Shown: in pieces, positions 17,014 to 25,283 of the stretch
Numbering within the stretch: position 1 is the stretch's first letter
Layout: each line of letters opens with the position of its first letter
Origin: Lachnospiraceae bacterium
GTDB taxonomy: Bacteria; Bacillota; Clostridia; Lachnospirales; Lachnospiraceae
DNA: 32,148 nucleotides
Direction of reading: 5' to 3'
NCBI GenBank assembly: GCA_017484135.1
Contig: JAFUTQ010000051.1
Span: 1-32,148, forward strand
Position numbers and translations under genes: made by a program
Notes under the pieces: model-generated
The model's database searches: none
Told to the model about the DNA's origin: nothing
Seen by the model: only the letters and a program-made list of their open reading frames with translations

Positions 17014-18749
17014 TACGCTTCCACCGCCTTTCCGTACTGCTCCAGCTCATACTGCGTCAGAAACATTTTTCGGTATGCCCCATCCATTTGCATCAACTGC
17101 CTGTGCGTTCCTTTTTCCAGCACCTTCCCCCGCTCCATCATATAGATACAATCCGAGTCAATCACATTCGCCAATCTATGGGAAATCAACAGAATTGTTT
17201 TGGTCTTTGCCAGTTCCCGTATGATCCAGATGATGCGGTTCTCGCTCTCCACATCAATGTTAGAGGTCGCCTCATCGAAGATATAAATGGGGGTGTCGTG
17301 GAGCAGCGCCCGCGCCAACGCCAGTCGCTGCCGCTGTCCTCCCGAAAGATTTGCTCCACGCTCCAAAAGCTCAGTGGCAAGTCCGTTCTGCGTCTTCAAA
17401 AAATCCAGCAGGTTTACTCTGACCAACGCCTCCTCCAGTTCCTCCTCTGTTGCCTGCGGCTTTGCCATCCTGAGATTTTCCTCCACCGTACCTTTGAACA
17501 AATAACTGTCATGCGCCACCACGGTAATATTTTTCAAAAGCTCGTCTTCTGCCATCCCGGCAAGCTCCCGTTCTCCCAACAGAATCCGCCCTCTGTAATC
17601 CTTGTTTTTCCCGGACAAAATTCCGGCTATGGTGCTCTTGCCGCAGCCGGACTCCCCGACCAGAGAGATCAGACTGCCCGCCGGCAGATTCACACTGACA
17701 TGCTGCAAGACATCCGCTCCATCCCTATAGCCGAAGCATACCTCCTCCATATAGATCCCCGTATTCCGATCCTCCCAGGCTTCTGCGCCCTGCTTGGGCT
17801 CGGGCAGATCCAGAAACGCAAAAATTTTATCACTGGCCGCCATTCCATTCATGGCAATATGAAAATAAGAGCCCAGCAGACGCAACGGAATAAAAAATTC
17901 CGCCGCCAACAGCACTATGGTAAGCGCTCCCGCCAGTGTTACATTTCCATGCAAATGCTCCAACACAGCAACCACAATTCCCGCCGCAGCACCGCCATAT
18001 GCCACAATGTCCATAACACTGGTGGAATTTAGCTGCATGGTAAGCACCTTCATGGTAATTTTTCGAAAACGAGATGCTTCCGCATCCATCTCGTCCGCCT
18101 TTTTCTGATCTGCCAGATAGATTTTTAATGTCGTCATGCCCTGCAAATTCTCCAGAAAGCTGTCTGCAAGACCGGCATAAATACCCCAATACTTACTCAG
18201 CAGTCGCTTTGCAAGCTTTTGCACCACTACAATTGATATCGGAATCAACGGCACGCAGATCAAAAGCACCAGACTTGCTTTCCAGCTCACAAAAACCAAA
18301 ATCAAAAACAAAGTAAGGGGTGCCAGCAGGCTGTAAAAAAACTGAGGGAGATACTTGCCGAAATAGGTTTCCATCTGTTCGACCCCCTCTGCAGCCAGCT
18401 GTACGATCTCTGAGGTCGCAGTGTAGCTGCGATACGAAGCACCCAGCCTCAGCATTTTTTCATATATTTTTTCCCGGAGAATCCGTTTCACATCTGCACC
18501 GGCAAGATAGGACATCCGCGCCAAAAGCCGGTCCCCCGCAAACCGAAGAATCATGGCAGCAATCAGGATTGCCACTGTGATATGTATATCGATTCTCTGA
18601 TAGCTGTCGTCCATCAGCTTCTCCAGCAATGCAGTCAAAGAAAAAATGGCCAGTATCTGCGCCATTAATTCAAACCACTGTATCATCACATGGTATACAA
18701 TATATTTTTTTTCATGAGATAACAATTTCACTAATCTGGTTTTTATCAT
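17013..18749 (-). CDS. cydD: CydD-like ABC transporter, ATP-binding and permease
   Basis: This is the partner of the CydC-like protein. I placed the start at the ATG at 18749 (GGGG about 10 nt upstream): the frame extends to a TTG at 18788, but that codon lies at the expected transcription start. The 578-residue protein has a membrane domain with the CydD-typical PQFFYSLLAPLTLF, Walker A GESGCGKST, signature LSGGQRQRLALARALL and Walker B IYIFDEATSNID. Both halves have intact ATPase motifs, so both sites may hydrolyse ATP. The substrate is not evident from sequence; thiols are the family precedent. Confidence 0.82.
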   Translation of the reverse strand: MIKTRLVKLLSHEKKYIVYHVMIQWFELMAQILAIFSLTALLEKLMDDSYQRIDIHITVAILIAAMILRFAGDRLLARMSYLAGADVKRILREKIYEKMLRLGASYRSYTATSEIVQLAAEGVEQMETYFGKYLPQFFYSLLAPLTLFLILVFVSWKASLVLLICVPLIPISIVVVQKLAKRLLSKYWGIYAGLADSFLENLQGMTTLKIYLADQKKADEMDAEASRFRKITMKVLTMQLNSTSVMDIVAYGGAAAGIVVAVLEHLHGNVTLAGALTIVLLAAEFFIPLRLLGSYFHIAMNGMAASDKIFAFLDLPEPKQGAEAWEDRNTGIYMEEVCFGYRDGADVLQHVSVNLPAGSLISLVGESGCGKSTIAGILSGKNKDYRGRILLGERELAGMAEDELLKNITVVAHDSYLFKGTVEENLRMAKPQATEEELEEALVRVNLLDFLKTQNGLATELLERGANLSGGQRQRLALARALLHDTPIYIFDEATSNIDVESENRIIWIIRELAKTKTILLISHRLANVIDSDCIYMMERGKVLEKGTHRQLMQMDGAYRKMFLTQYELEQYGKAVEA

Positions 18750-18789
18750 ACCGACAATTCCCCTTTTCGTCTTGTCCAGTCTCAACAAA

Positions 18790-18818
18790 ACGATATCTTA
18801 TTCCAATATAAATGTCAA
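18790..18818 (-). promoter_or_regulatory. Promoter of the CydDC-like operon
   Basis: Minus-strand -35 TTGACA (18818-18813), 17-bp spacer, -10 TATCGT (18795-18790), in the gap after the glycosyltransferase gene. It supports the downstream start codon chosen for the cydD-like gene. Confidence 0.6.
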
Positions 18819-18837
18819 TTGCAGACACTCCACCGGC

Positions 18838-19782
18838 TCATTTTATCTTCTGCGCGTCTTCTTTATTTGTTTCCGTAACAATAAAGTGCGGCCGATGCTT
18901 GGCTTCCATATAGGTCTTGGCAACATATTGCCCCATAACCCCCATGCAAAACAGCTGTATTCCTCCCATGAAGATGATCACGCAAATGGTCGACGCCCAT
19001 CCATCCACCGGATCTCCAAAGCAAAGCTTCCGGACAATAATGAAAACTAACACCAGAAAAGACAAAAAGGTCATCCACATACCAAACCACGAGGCAAGAT
19101 TTAACGGTGCCTGTGAAAAATTGACAATCCCATCCATCGCATACTTAAACAGCTTCCAAAACTTCCACTTTGTTTTCCCTGCCACCCGCTCTACATTCTC
19201 ATAGGTCAGCCAGCATGTCCGGAAGCCTACCCAGCCGAAAATCCCCTTGGAAAACCGATTGTATTCTCCCATCTCTACAATCGCGTCCATCATTGTTCTT
19301 TTCATCAAGCGAAAATCTCTTGCCCCGTCCGCAATGTCTGCATCCGAGATTTTATTGATAATCCGGTAAAACCTTCTGGCAAAGAAGGACCGGACAGGGG
19401 GTTCCCCCTGTCTTGTGACCCTTCTTGTCGCCACACAATCATATTCCCCGGTCTGCAGAGTTTCAAGCATCCGTGGAAGCAGCGACGGCGGATCCTGCAG
19501 ATCCGCATCCATCACCGCGACATAATCCCCGCCTGCATTGCAAAATCCTGCATACATCGCGGCTTCCTTTCCAAAATTTCTGGATAAAGAAAGGTATTTG
19601 ATATGCGCATCCTGCTCCGCATAGTGTTTCAACACCCGCAGCGTCTCATCGGTTGAGCCGTCATTGACAAACAATAACTCATATTCTATTTTCTGCGGCG
19701 CCAAAACCCGGGTAACTTCTTCATAAAAATAGGGTAATGCTGCTTCTTCATTGTAACAGGGAATAATAATTGAAAGCTCCAT
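18838..19782 (-). CDS. GT2 glycosyltransferase, polyisoprenyl-phosphate type
   Basis: This family (DPM1/GtrB-like) transfers a sugar from a nucleotide sugar to a lipid phosphate on the inner face of the membrane. The 314-residue protein opens with SIIIPCYNEEAALPYFYEE, followed by FVNDGSTDET, the metal-binding region MDADLQDPP (about 92-100) and ARDFRLMKR. Two C-terminal membrane helices (about 232-254 and 266-290) match GtrB-type enzymes. The ATG follows GGGAGGATG. It lies 18 nt after glmM and probably belongs to the same operon, so a role in wall or surface polysaccharide decoration is likely. Donor and acceptor are unknown. Confidence 0.88.
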   Translation of the reverse strand: MELSIIIPCYNEEAALPYFYEEVTRVLAPQKIEYELLFVNDGSTDETLRVLKHYAEQDAHIKYLSLSRNFGKEAAMYAGFCNAGGDYVAVMDADLQDPPSLLPRMLETLQTGEYDCVATRRVTRQGEPPVRSFFARRFYRIINKISDADIADGARDFRLMKRTMMDAIVEMGEYNRFSKGIFGWVGFRTCWLTYENVERVAGKTKWKFWKLFKYAMDGIVNFSQAPLNLASWFGMWMTFLSFLVLVFIIVRKLCFGDPVDGWASTICVIIFMGGIQLFCMGVMGQYVAKTYMEAKHRPHFIVTETNKEDAQKIK

Positions 19783-19800
19783 ATCATCCTCCCTCTCCGT

Positions 19801-21144
19801 TTATCCTACCTCCAGCCCCTCTCCCCGGATCACATCCACCATTTCGTCTACATACTGCTGACACAGCTCATCTGTCTCAGCCTCCACCATGACACGAACC
19901 ACCGGCTCCGTGCCGCTCTCCCGCAGCAAAATACGTCCGTCATCCCCCAGCACATCTGTAATCCGCTGATATTCCTCCTGCACCTTCGGGTTTTCTATCG
20001 CTTCCCGTCTGTCTGCCACCTTCACGTTCACAAGCAGCTGCGGATACATCTTCATCTTGGCCGCCAGGGTATGCAGGCTCTGTTTTTTCTCCAGAATGAC
20101 TTCCATCAGCATGAGTGCGGTCAAAATTCCATCTCCGGTCGTTGCGTGCTTGCTGAAAATAATATGTCCCGACTGCTCGCCCCCCAGCACATAACCATTG
20201 GCCACCATGGTCTCATTCACATATTTATCTCCAACGGTGGTTTTCTCATAATCAATCCCCACCTTATCCAATGCCTTGAACAAGCCCATATTGGACATCA
20301 CGGTAGTCACGACGGTGTTTCCGTCCAAACGGTTGTTTTCCTTCAGATACCGTCCGCACACATACAGAATATAGTCTCCATGAACCTCCATCCCGGTCTC
20401 ATCCACTGCAATACACCGGTCTGCATCTCCGTCAAAGGCAAAGCCGACATCCAGCTGCTTTTCCAGCACCAGTCGCTTCAGATTTTCAATATGGGTAGAA
20501 CCACAGTTTTCGTTGATATTCAAACCGTCCGGCTCATTTCCAATCACATAGGTCTTGGCACCCAATGCGTCAAACACACTCTTCGCAATCATAAAGGTAC
20601 TGCCATTGGAACAATCCAGACCAACACGCATATTTTTATAAGAACGGGTTGCCAGCGAGATCAGATATCCGATATAACGGTTTCTTCCGATCGCATAATC
20701 AACCGCCGTGCCGATATCCTCGCGCACCGCCAAAGGAATCGCTTCTCCCTCACCGTCAATATATTGCTCCATCGCATTTTCGATCTCCGCTGCAATCTTG
20801 TGTCCATTTCCATCCAGTACTTTGATTCCGTTGTCATAATAGGGGTTGTGACTGGCAGACACCATGATTCCGCAGTCAAAATCCTCCGTCCGCACCACAT
20901 AGGCCACGCTTGGCGTCGTCGTGACATGCAGCATAAATGCATCTGCCCCGGAGGCGGTAAGCCCCGCGACAAGCGCGTATTCCAGCATATAGCTGCTCCT
21001 GCGGGTATCTTTTCCGATCACAATCCGTCCCCGATGCTCCCTGCTGTAATACCAACCGAGGTACCGTCCGATTTGATATGCATGATCTGCTGTCAGCACC
21101 TTATTTGCCTCTCCGCGAAATCCGTCTGTTCCAAAATATTTCAT
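19801..21144 (-). CDS. glmM: Phosphoglucosamine mutase
   Basis: GlmM interconverts glucosamine-6-phosphate and glucosamine-1-phosphate, the step before UDP-GlcNAc and thus needed for peptidoglycan. The 447-residue protein begins KYFGTDGFRG, has the phosphoserine loop SASHNP with S98, the metal-binding loop DGDADR (238-243), the sugar-recognition loop GGEQSGH and the phosphate-binding loop RESGTEPVVRVM. This set distinguishes GlmM from other phosphohexomutases. The ATG follows AGGAG. Placement between a sugar-phosphate transferase and a glycosyltransferase suits supply of amino-sugar precursors to envelope polymers. Confidence 0.96.
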   Translation of the reverse strand: MKYFGTDGFRGEANKVLTADHAYQIGRYLGWYYSREHRGRIVIGKDTRRSSYMLEYALVAGLTASGADAFMLHVTTTPSVAYVVRTEDFDCGIMVSASHNPYYDNGIKVLDGNGHKIAAEIENAMEQYIDGEGEAIPLAVREDIGTAVDYAIGRNRYIGYLISLATRSYKNMRVGLDCSNGSTFMIAKSVFDALGAKTYVIGNEPDGLNINENCGSTHIENLKRLVLEKQLDVGFAFDGDADRCIAVDETGMEVHGDYILYVCGRYLKENNRLDGNTVVTTVMSNMGLFKALDKVGIDYEKTTVGDKYVNETMVANGYVLGGEQSGHIIFSKHATTGDGILTALMLMEVILEKKQSLHTLAAKMKMYPQLLVNVKVADRREAIENPKVQEEYQRITDVLGDDGRILLRESGTEPVVRVMVEAETDELCQQYVDEMVDVIRGEGLEVG

Positions 21145-21233
21145 ATTAATTCTCCTGTAAAAATTGTTTTTTCTTTCATTATTCGTCTTACCTTAAAAAG
21201 ATATGCCGAACTGTTCACTGTGTAACCACTTTT

Positions 21234-22586
21234 CTACTTTTTGATCGCCGTGATCTGCTCGTCTTCTACCCCTTCCGTATTCTCCTTCTGAAACAAAATC
21301 TTAAAGGTCAGCAGCATGATTTTAATATCCAGTCCGATGGAATAATTTTCAATATAAGTAATATCCATTTTCAGCTTATCATACGGCGTAGTGTTGTACT
21401 TTCCATATACCTGTGCATACCCGGTAAGCCCCGCTTTTACCTTCATCCGAAAGCCAAATTCCGGGATAATTTCTTCATACTGCTCTGCGATGATTCTCCG
21501 CTCCGGGCGAGGGCCAACCATAGACATATCCCCTCTGAGGATGTTAAACAGCTGGGGCAGCTCATCAAAATGAATATTTCGGATTACCCTGCCCACCGGT
21601 GTAATGCGGGAATCGCCCTTTGCCGCCAGACGTGCGCCCCTTTTTTCGGAATCCACACACATGCTCCGAAACTTTATGATCTGAAACTCTTTCCCGTCCC
21701 TCGTCAGACGTTCCTGTCTGTAAAAGACCGGTCCTCCATCATACAGCTTGATGGCCGCAGCGATAATCAGCATAAACGGCGAGGCAATCACGATGCCAAG
21801 GAAGGATACCACAATATCACTGACCCTCTTAATAAATCTCTCTGTAATGGACAAGCCCTGATTTCGGGACAACAACAGCGGCGTGTCAAACAGATGAATA
21901 TCATCCGCTCCGCGAAACAGGATATCCGAAATCTTGGGTGTCACATAGGTGCGGATGGACTGCTGGTAGCAATACTTCATAATCTGATTTCTGGCTTCCG
22001 CCGGCAGATCACATAAAACAACCGCATTATACTTCAAGATCAGCTTATAAAGCTTTCTGTGGCCAATCTCATAGCTGACCGATGCGCAGATATTATATTT
22101 GTCTTTTCTGGTATTGATCTTCTCGATCAGCTCATCCGGCGAATAATTTCCATAGATAACCAGCATCTGTCTGGGCGGGTACATCCGCGCATATACATAA
22201 CGGATAAAAAAGACCCACGGGATAATAAACAGAACCTCTCCCACTGCCATGATGGAGATAGGTACCGGTGTCAGATAGTCTCTGGAAATCAGGCACAGCT
22301 CAATATAGCCGACCCCGGCGCTCAATACGATAGACAGGACATGCGACAGCACAATATCCGTAATCCGCATATATCCGATCTTGTAACCGCCAAATATCCT
22401 TGTGAAGAAAAAAATAACCAGCGTATACATGCCAACTACGGCCCAGTTTCCCCTTCGGAAGAAAAACTCTCCGGGTAAACTCGGCCGGTACACGGCATAC
22501 CAAATATATGCAAATGCTGCTGCTTCCACTAAGAGTGTTATCAAATTCGCAACATAATTTACCAGATGCTTATATCTCTCGTTCAT
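21234..22586 (-). CDS. Polyprenyl-phosphate sugar-1-phosphate transferase
   Basis: This enzyme starts synthesis of a surface polysaccharide by moving a sugar-1-phosphate from a nucleotide sugar onto undecaprenyl phosphate. The 450-residue protein has four N-terminal membrane helices (about 8-135), a cytosolic CoA-binding-like middle domain, one further helix (about 255-280) and the catalytic domain with KFRSMCVDSE, DELPQLFNILRGDMSMVGPRPE and GLTGYAQVYGKY. This is the WbaP/CpsE-type layout. The ATG follows AAGGGATG. It leads the envelope-sugar group and has a promoter with a leader of about 110 nt. The sugar cannot be deduced. Confidence 0.92.
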   Translation of the reverse strand: MNERYKHLVNYVANLITLLVEAAAFAYIWYAVYRPSLPGEFFFRRGNWAVVGMYTLVIFFFTRIFGGYKIGYMRITDIVLSHVLSIVLSAGVGYIELCLISRDYLTPVPISIMAVGEVLFIIPWVFFIRYVYARMYPPRQMLVIYGNYSPDELIEKINTRKDKYNICASVSYEIGHRKLYKLILKYNAVVLCDLPAEARNQIMKYCYQQSIRTYVTPKISDILFRGADDIHLFDTPLLLSRNQGLSITERFIKRVSDIVVSFLGIVIASPFMLIIAAAIKLYDGGPVFYRQERLTRDGKEFQIIKFRSMCVDSEKRGARLAAKGDSRITPVGRVIRNIHFDELPQLFNILRGDMSMVGPRPERRIIAEQYEEIIPEFGFRMKVKAGLTGYAQVYGKYNTTPYDKLKMDITYIENYSIGLDIKIMLLTFKILFQKENTEGVEDEQITAIKK

Positions 22587-22650
22587 TGAACATCCCTTAT
22601 CCGGCTATTCCACGATACATCCCATACCACATGTGTCCCGCCTTAACAGC

Positions 22651-22686
22651 GCAAAACCCCCACTCGCCCAGAGGCTCTGATTTTGC
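22651..22686 (-). other. Structured leader segment upstream of the sugar transferase
   Basis: In the predicted leader RNA, minus-strand GCAAAATC (22686-22679) can pair with GGTTTTGC (22658-22651) through 8 bp including one G-U pair, enclosing a small CAGAG/CTCTG palindrome (22670-22680) that overlaps the stem. I recognise no known riboswitch or attenuator in it. Confidence 0.3.
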
Positions 22687-22709
22687 ACAATTACCTCAAT
22701 TCTCTGCCA

Positions 22710-22738
22710 ATTGTAGCATGTTTCTTGCAGTTTGACAA
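22710..22738 (-). promoter_or_regulatory. Promoter of the envelope-sugar operon
   Basis: Minus-strand -35 TTGTCA (22738-22733), 17-bp spacer, -10 TACAAT (22715-22710). It predicts a leader RNA of about 110 nt before the sugar transferase start. Confidence 0.6.
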
Positions 22739-22847
22739 TACTTCCTGTTTCATGGAGTCAGATTTGATATATATGGAAAGAGTAAGGACGGAACTTTTAT
22801 AGAGATTGTTTTTTAATTCTTCAATTCCTTTGTTTAGATGCACTTTA

Positions 22848-23558
22848 TTAAAAATTTTTTTCTTTATACACCAACAGCAATGCCAGTTTTTCTCTCGGGA
22901 CAAACATCCGAATCGGCATTCCTCCGTCCACGGTGCACTGGCAATAGACCCAGTCCTCATCGAAAAGCGCCAAACCCTGGAGTGTATACTTAGCCGGAAT
23001 CTGCATGATGACACTTTGCCCGTCAGTTGGCTCATCCGTACAGAAAATGACTGCTGTAGTGATCAGATTGATCGGTGAGAAATCGATCTGTTCGAGCTCA
23101 AAAAGATATTGGTCTTCAATTGCAGCTCGGTTTACCCATCCAATGTGGTAATGTTGGTCATACTCCGAATAAGCATCCACCATAATCCATTCGTTCGAAA
23201 AACCATATACCTTCAACCCGTGCTCCGCTCCGGATACTGTGTACATGCCTTCCCGATACCAGTAATCACTCCCGGGGCCAGAGTAAATTTGAGTCTTGAC
23301 GTTACAATTGACCTCGCTTATCTGTGGTTCCAGCGTAGGAAGGAGTCCTTCTAATCCATCGGCATACTTTTCCCTCTCTGATTCCTGCTGCAAAGCAGCC
23401 TGCTCCATTGTTTCCTCTGCTGATAGATTCTCCGCCTCAGGCTTTTTTCGAACCTCTGAATAGTGAAAAACAATGATGCCTCCAATGACGGTCACCAATA
23501 ACGTCGCAAAAATGGGATGGTGCTTGTTGAATTTTTCTTCCTTTGTCTCTTTCGACAT
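22848..23558 (-). CDS. Membrane-anchored protein with SH3-like domain
   Basis: I chose the ATG at 23558, which follows GGGAGG, over an upstream frame extension. The 236-residue protein has a short charged cytosolic tail, one membrane helix at about residues 16-34 (PIFATLLVTVIGGIIVF), a charged linker and then an extracellular bacterial SH3-like domain at about 90-150 (IYSGPGSDYWY ... GWVNRAAI), followed by a second beta-rich segment. Such domains often bind peptidoglycan or other wall components. No catalytic domain is visible, so a structural or sensory role at the wall is more likely than hydrolysis. It is the last gene before the accessory island and is transcribed towards the envelope-sugar operon. 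Confidence 0.75.
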   Translation of the reverse strand: MSKETKEEKFNKHHPIFATLLVTVIGGIIVFHYSEVRKKPEAENLSAEETMEQAALQQESEREKYADGLEGLLPTLEPQISEVNCNVKTQIYSGPGSDYWYREGMYTVSGAEHGLKVYGFSNEWIMVDAYSEYDQHYHIGWVNRAAIEDQYLFELEQIDFSPINLITTAVIFCTDEPTDGQSVIMQIPAKYTLQGLALFDEDWVYCQCTVDGGMPIRMFVPREKLALLLVYKEKNF

Positions 23559-23964
23559 ATGAACCTCCCGGACAGTCATCCTTCTTGATGGTACTATGAC
23601 AAAACATCTATATATTTTCTTTGGCTCTGTTATCTCTGCATAATTCCCAATTTATCTATATTGACACCGATATGTTTCAAAAATAAATCCCTCCGTTTCA
23701 GTCATACCCATACCTCGCACATATTTGTAAATCAACAACTCTCTTTATAAGAACAACTCAAAAAATACTAATATGTGACAGATTTTTTAAATTTTTTATC
23801 TTACACCTGAATCCGTGAGCCTTACCTCAAATATATGAGGCGTGTTGTTTTGCCCCATTGACAATGTCCGTTTGGCGTTAAAGCTTGAAAAACGCCTTTC
23901 TTTTTGGTCTTTGATATGCTCGGATTTGGAAGTTATAAAGGATTTTCGTTGAATTTTTAACTGT
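23559..23964. other. AT-rich gap at the island boundary
   Basis: I see no intact gene here. The right part contains a small hairpin on the plus strand (GGCGTT at 23874-23879, AACGCC at 23891-23896) followed by TTTCTTTTT, which could be a leftover plus-strand terminator, and a second short palindrome (CCTCA/TGAGG, 23826-23841). The open frames present are short and of random composition. Confidence 0.4.
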
Positions 23965-24182
23965 TTGATGTACAAGACGGCAGAGGAGGATGAAGTAAAA
24001 AATTCATTAAAGATATTGATGCGAATGTTGACTGGCTTATATGGTAAGCCTGTCATTCTTCTTATTGACGAGTATGATGTCCCCCTTGCAAAAGCAAGCG
24101 AAAAGGACACTGCAAAAAATCAGTATTACTCTAAGATGCTCGATGTGATCCAGAGTATTATGAGTGCAGCGCTTAAGGATCA
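23965..24182 (+). pseudogene. Remnant of AAA-ATPase-like (DUF1703-type) gene
   Basis: About 70 codons on the plus strand encode KNSLKILMRMLTGLYGKPV, then ILLIDEYDVPLAKASEK and MLDVIQSIMSAALKD. This is the Walker B and following region of the widespread gut-anaerobe family of AAA-ATPase-like proteins fused to a PD-(D/E)XK nuclease domain. The Walker A region, the sensor region and the nuclease are absent, and homology stops at ALKD, where the converging Mrr-type gene ends. It is a dead fragment left by a rearrangement. Confidence 0.7.
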
Positions 24183-25105
24183 TCTATCAAATCATAAAAT
24201 ATTTGTTGCGCCTCATCTTCGTTTCCCTCATACTCATCAGCCAATATCATTTCTTCAACAATGCTTTCTGCTAATCTAATTAGACTATTTGCTTTTCCAT
24301 CCAATGAAATTGTATCATCCTCAATATCAATGCTTCCAAAACGTTGTAAGTCTCTTAAATCCTCTCTTATATGATCTTCCTGAGTTTCCAATTCAAATAA
24401 TAAATCACCAATCGTTATTTCATAAGCATCATTTTCAAAGTAATTATTTATGATTGCTTTTATAATTTCTTTCTGCATATGCGAAAAAGTTTTTACACTT
24501 TTTTTTGATTTAACTACTAACGTTCCATAATTTTCTTCAATATAATCTGACGTGACAATGTTATCCCCATAAGCAAATTCTTCCTCTTCGTCTTCATCAA
24601 CGATATCGAAATAATCGATAAATTCATCTAAATAATAATTTCGTATATCATCTGCCAATTTGCCACAGTCCCAATAGGATATATTTGTCTGTTCTCCTCT
24701 GGTCTTAGCTTTATTGATCATTTTTCTTGCATTCTCATTAATCTCACCTGTCGTTGCTACAATATATCGAGATATATGATAAACTCCGGCAGAATTAACA
24801 TCGCAAATATCTTTGGCAAATGCCTCTTCCGCTTGATTTCTCAAATCTTTTACAGTCCCGTTTGCGCCGCGTGAGCTATATGTAATATTCCCCTTTTTAA
24901 ATTGTATTCCGGCATATTGTTTTGTATTGTCAGCGTTCGATTTTTCATAATACTCTATATCTATCCCCTCTTCTTCAGAACCTCCGGTAAACTTTACACC
25001 TTTTAACCCCTTTTTTCGCAATAAAGGAGCAAATATATCCTTCGCCATTATATGTTCTGGAAGTCTATTCAATTTATCCATAATAAACTCATCGCTTAAG
25101 TACAT
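24173..25105 (-). CDS. Mrr-type restriction endonuclease-like protein
   Basis: This is probably a type IV-like nuclease that cuts modified or foreign DNA. The 310-residue protein has a PD-(D/E)XK core: GGSEEEGIDI with D49, followed by GIQFKKG with Q68 and K70, matching the GxGID...QxK pattern of the Mrr catalytic domain. Helices and an acidic linker (DEDEEEEF, about 172-179) follow, then a C-terminal part that may hold a winged helix (FSHMQKEIIKAII ... LFELETQEDHIREDL). No methyltransferase or specificity gene is adjacent, so it stands alone. The ATG follows GGAGGATAATT. Base composition is clearly more AT-rich than the core genes, which points to acquisition. The target modification is unknown. 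Confidence 0.78.
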   Translation of the reverse strand: MYLSDEFIMDKLNRLPEHIMAKDIFAPLLRKKGLKGVKFTGGSEEEGIDIEYYEKSNADNTKQYAGIQFKKGNITYSSRGANGTVKDLRNQAEEAFAKDICDVNSAGVYHISRYIVATTGEINENARKMINKAKTRGEQTNISYWDCGKLADDIRNYYLDEFIDYFDIVDEDEEEEFAYGDNIVTSDYIEENYGTLVVKSKKSVKTFSHMQKEIIKAIINNYFENDAYEITIGDLLFELETQEDHIREDLRDLQRFGSIDIEDDTISLDGKANSLIRLAESIVEEMILADEYEGNEDEAQQIFYDLIDDP

Positions 25106-25283
25106 AATTATCCTCCATCTATACCTATCATTTCATCTTTGTGTTTATACTCTAATCGATGCCGGATACACATGATGGTCAATCAGTTCTTTCTGGAGCG
25201 TATAATCATCTAATGAAGCCCCGGTATATGTTCATGCCGTTTCATCTGGTCAGCAGGGATTTTGCCTCTGCAAAATGCATATA
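25106..25283. other. Gap between the Fic and Mrr-type genes
   Basis: No intact gene. On the minus strand one frame reads TGASLDDYTLQKELIDHHVY and then stops; it looks like the tail of a lost coding sequence but I cannot name the family. Confidence 0.3.

Noticed and set aside
20071-21225. 384-residue plus-strand frame opposite glmM
   Set aside because: Long only because the glmM coding strand avoids the complementary stops; no domain, no ribosome binding site.
22691-23035. Second minus-strand frame of 114 residues inside the SH3-like gene
   Set aside because: It is an out-of-frame shadow of the SH3-like gene and has no start signal.
23796-24110. Minus-strand frame opposite the AAA-ATPase remnant
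   Set aside because: Its composition is that of an antisense shadow; the plus strand holds recognisable family blocks.
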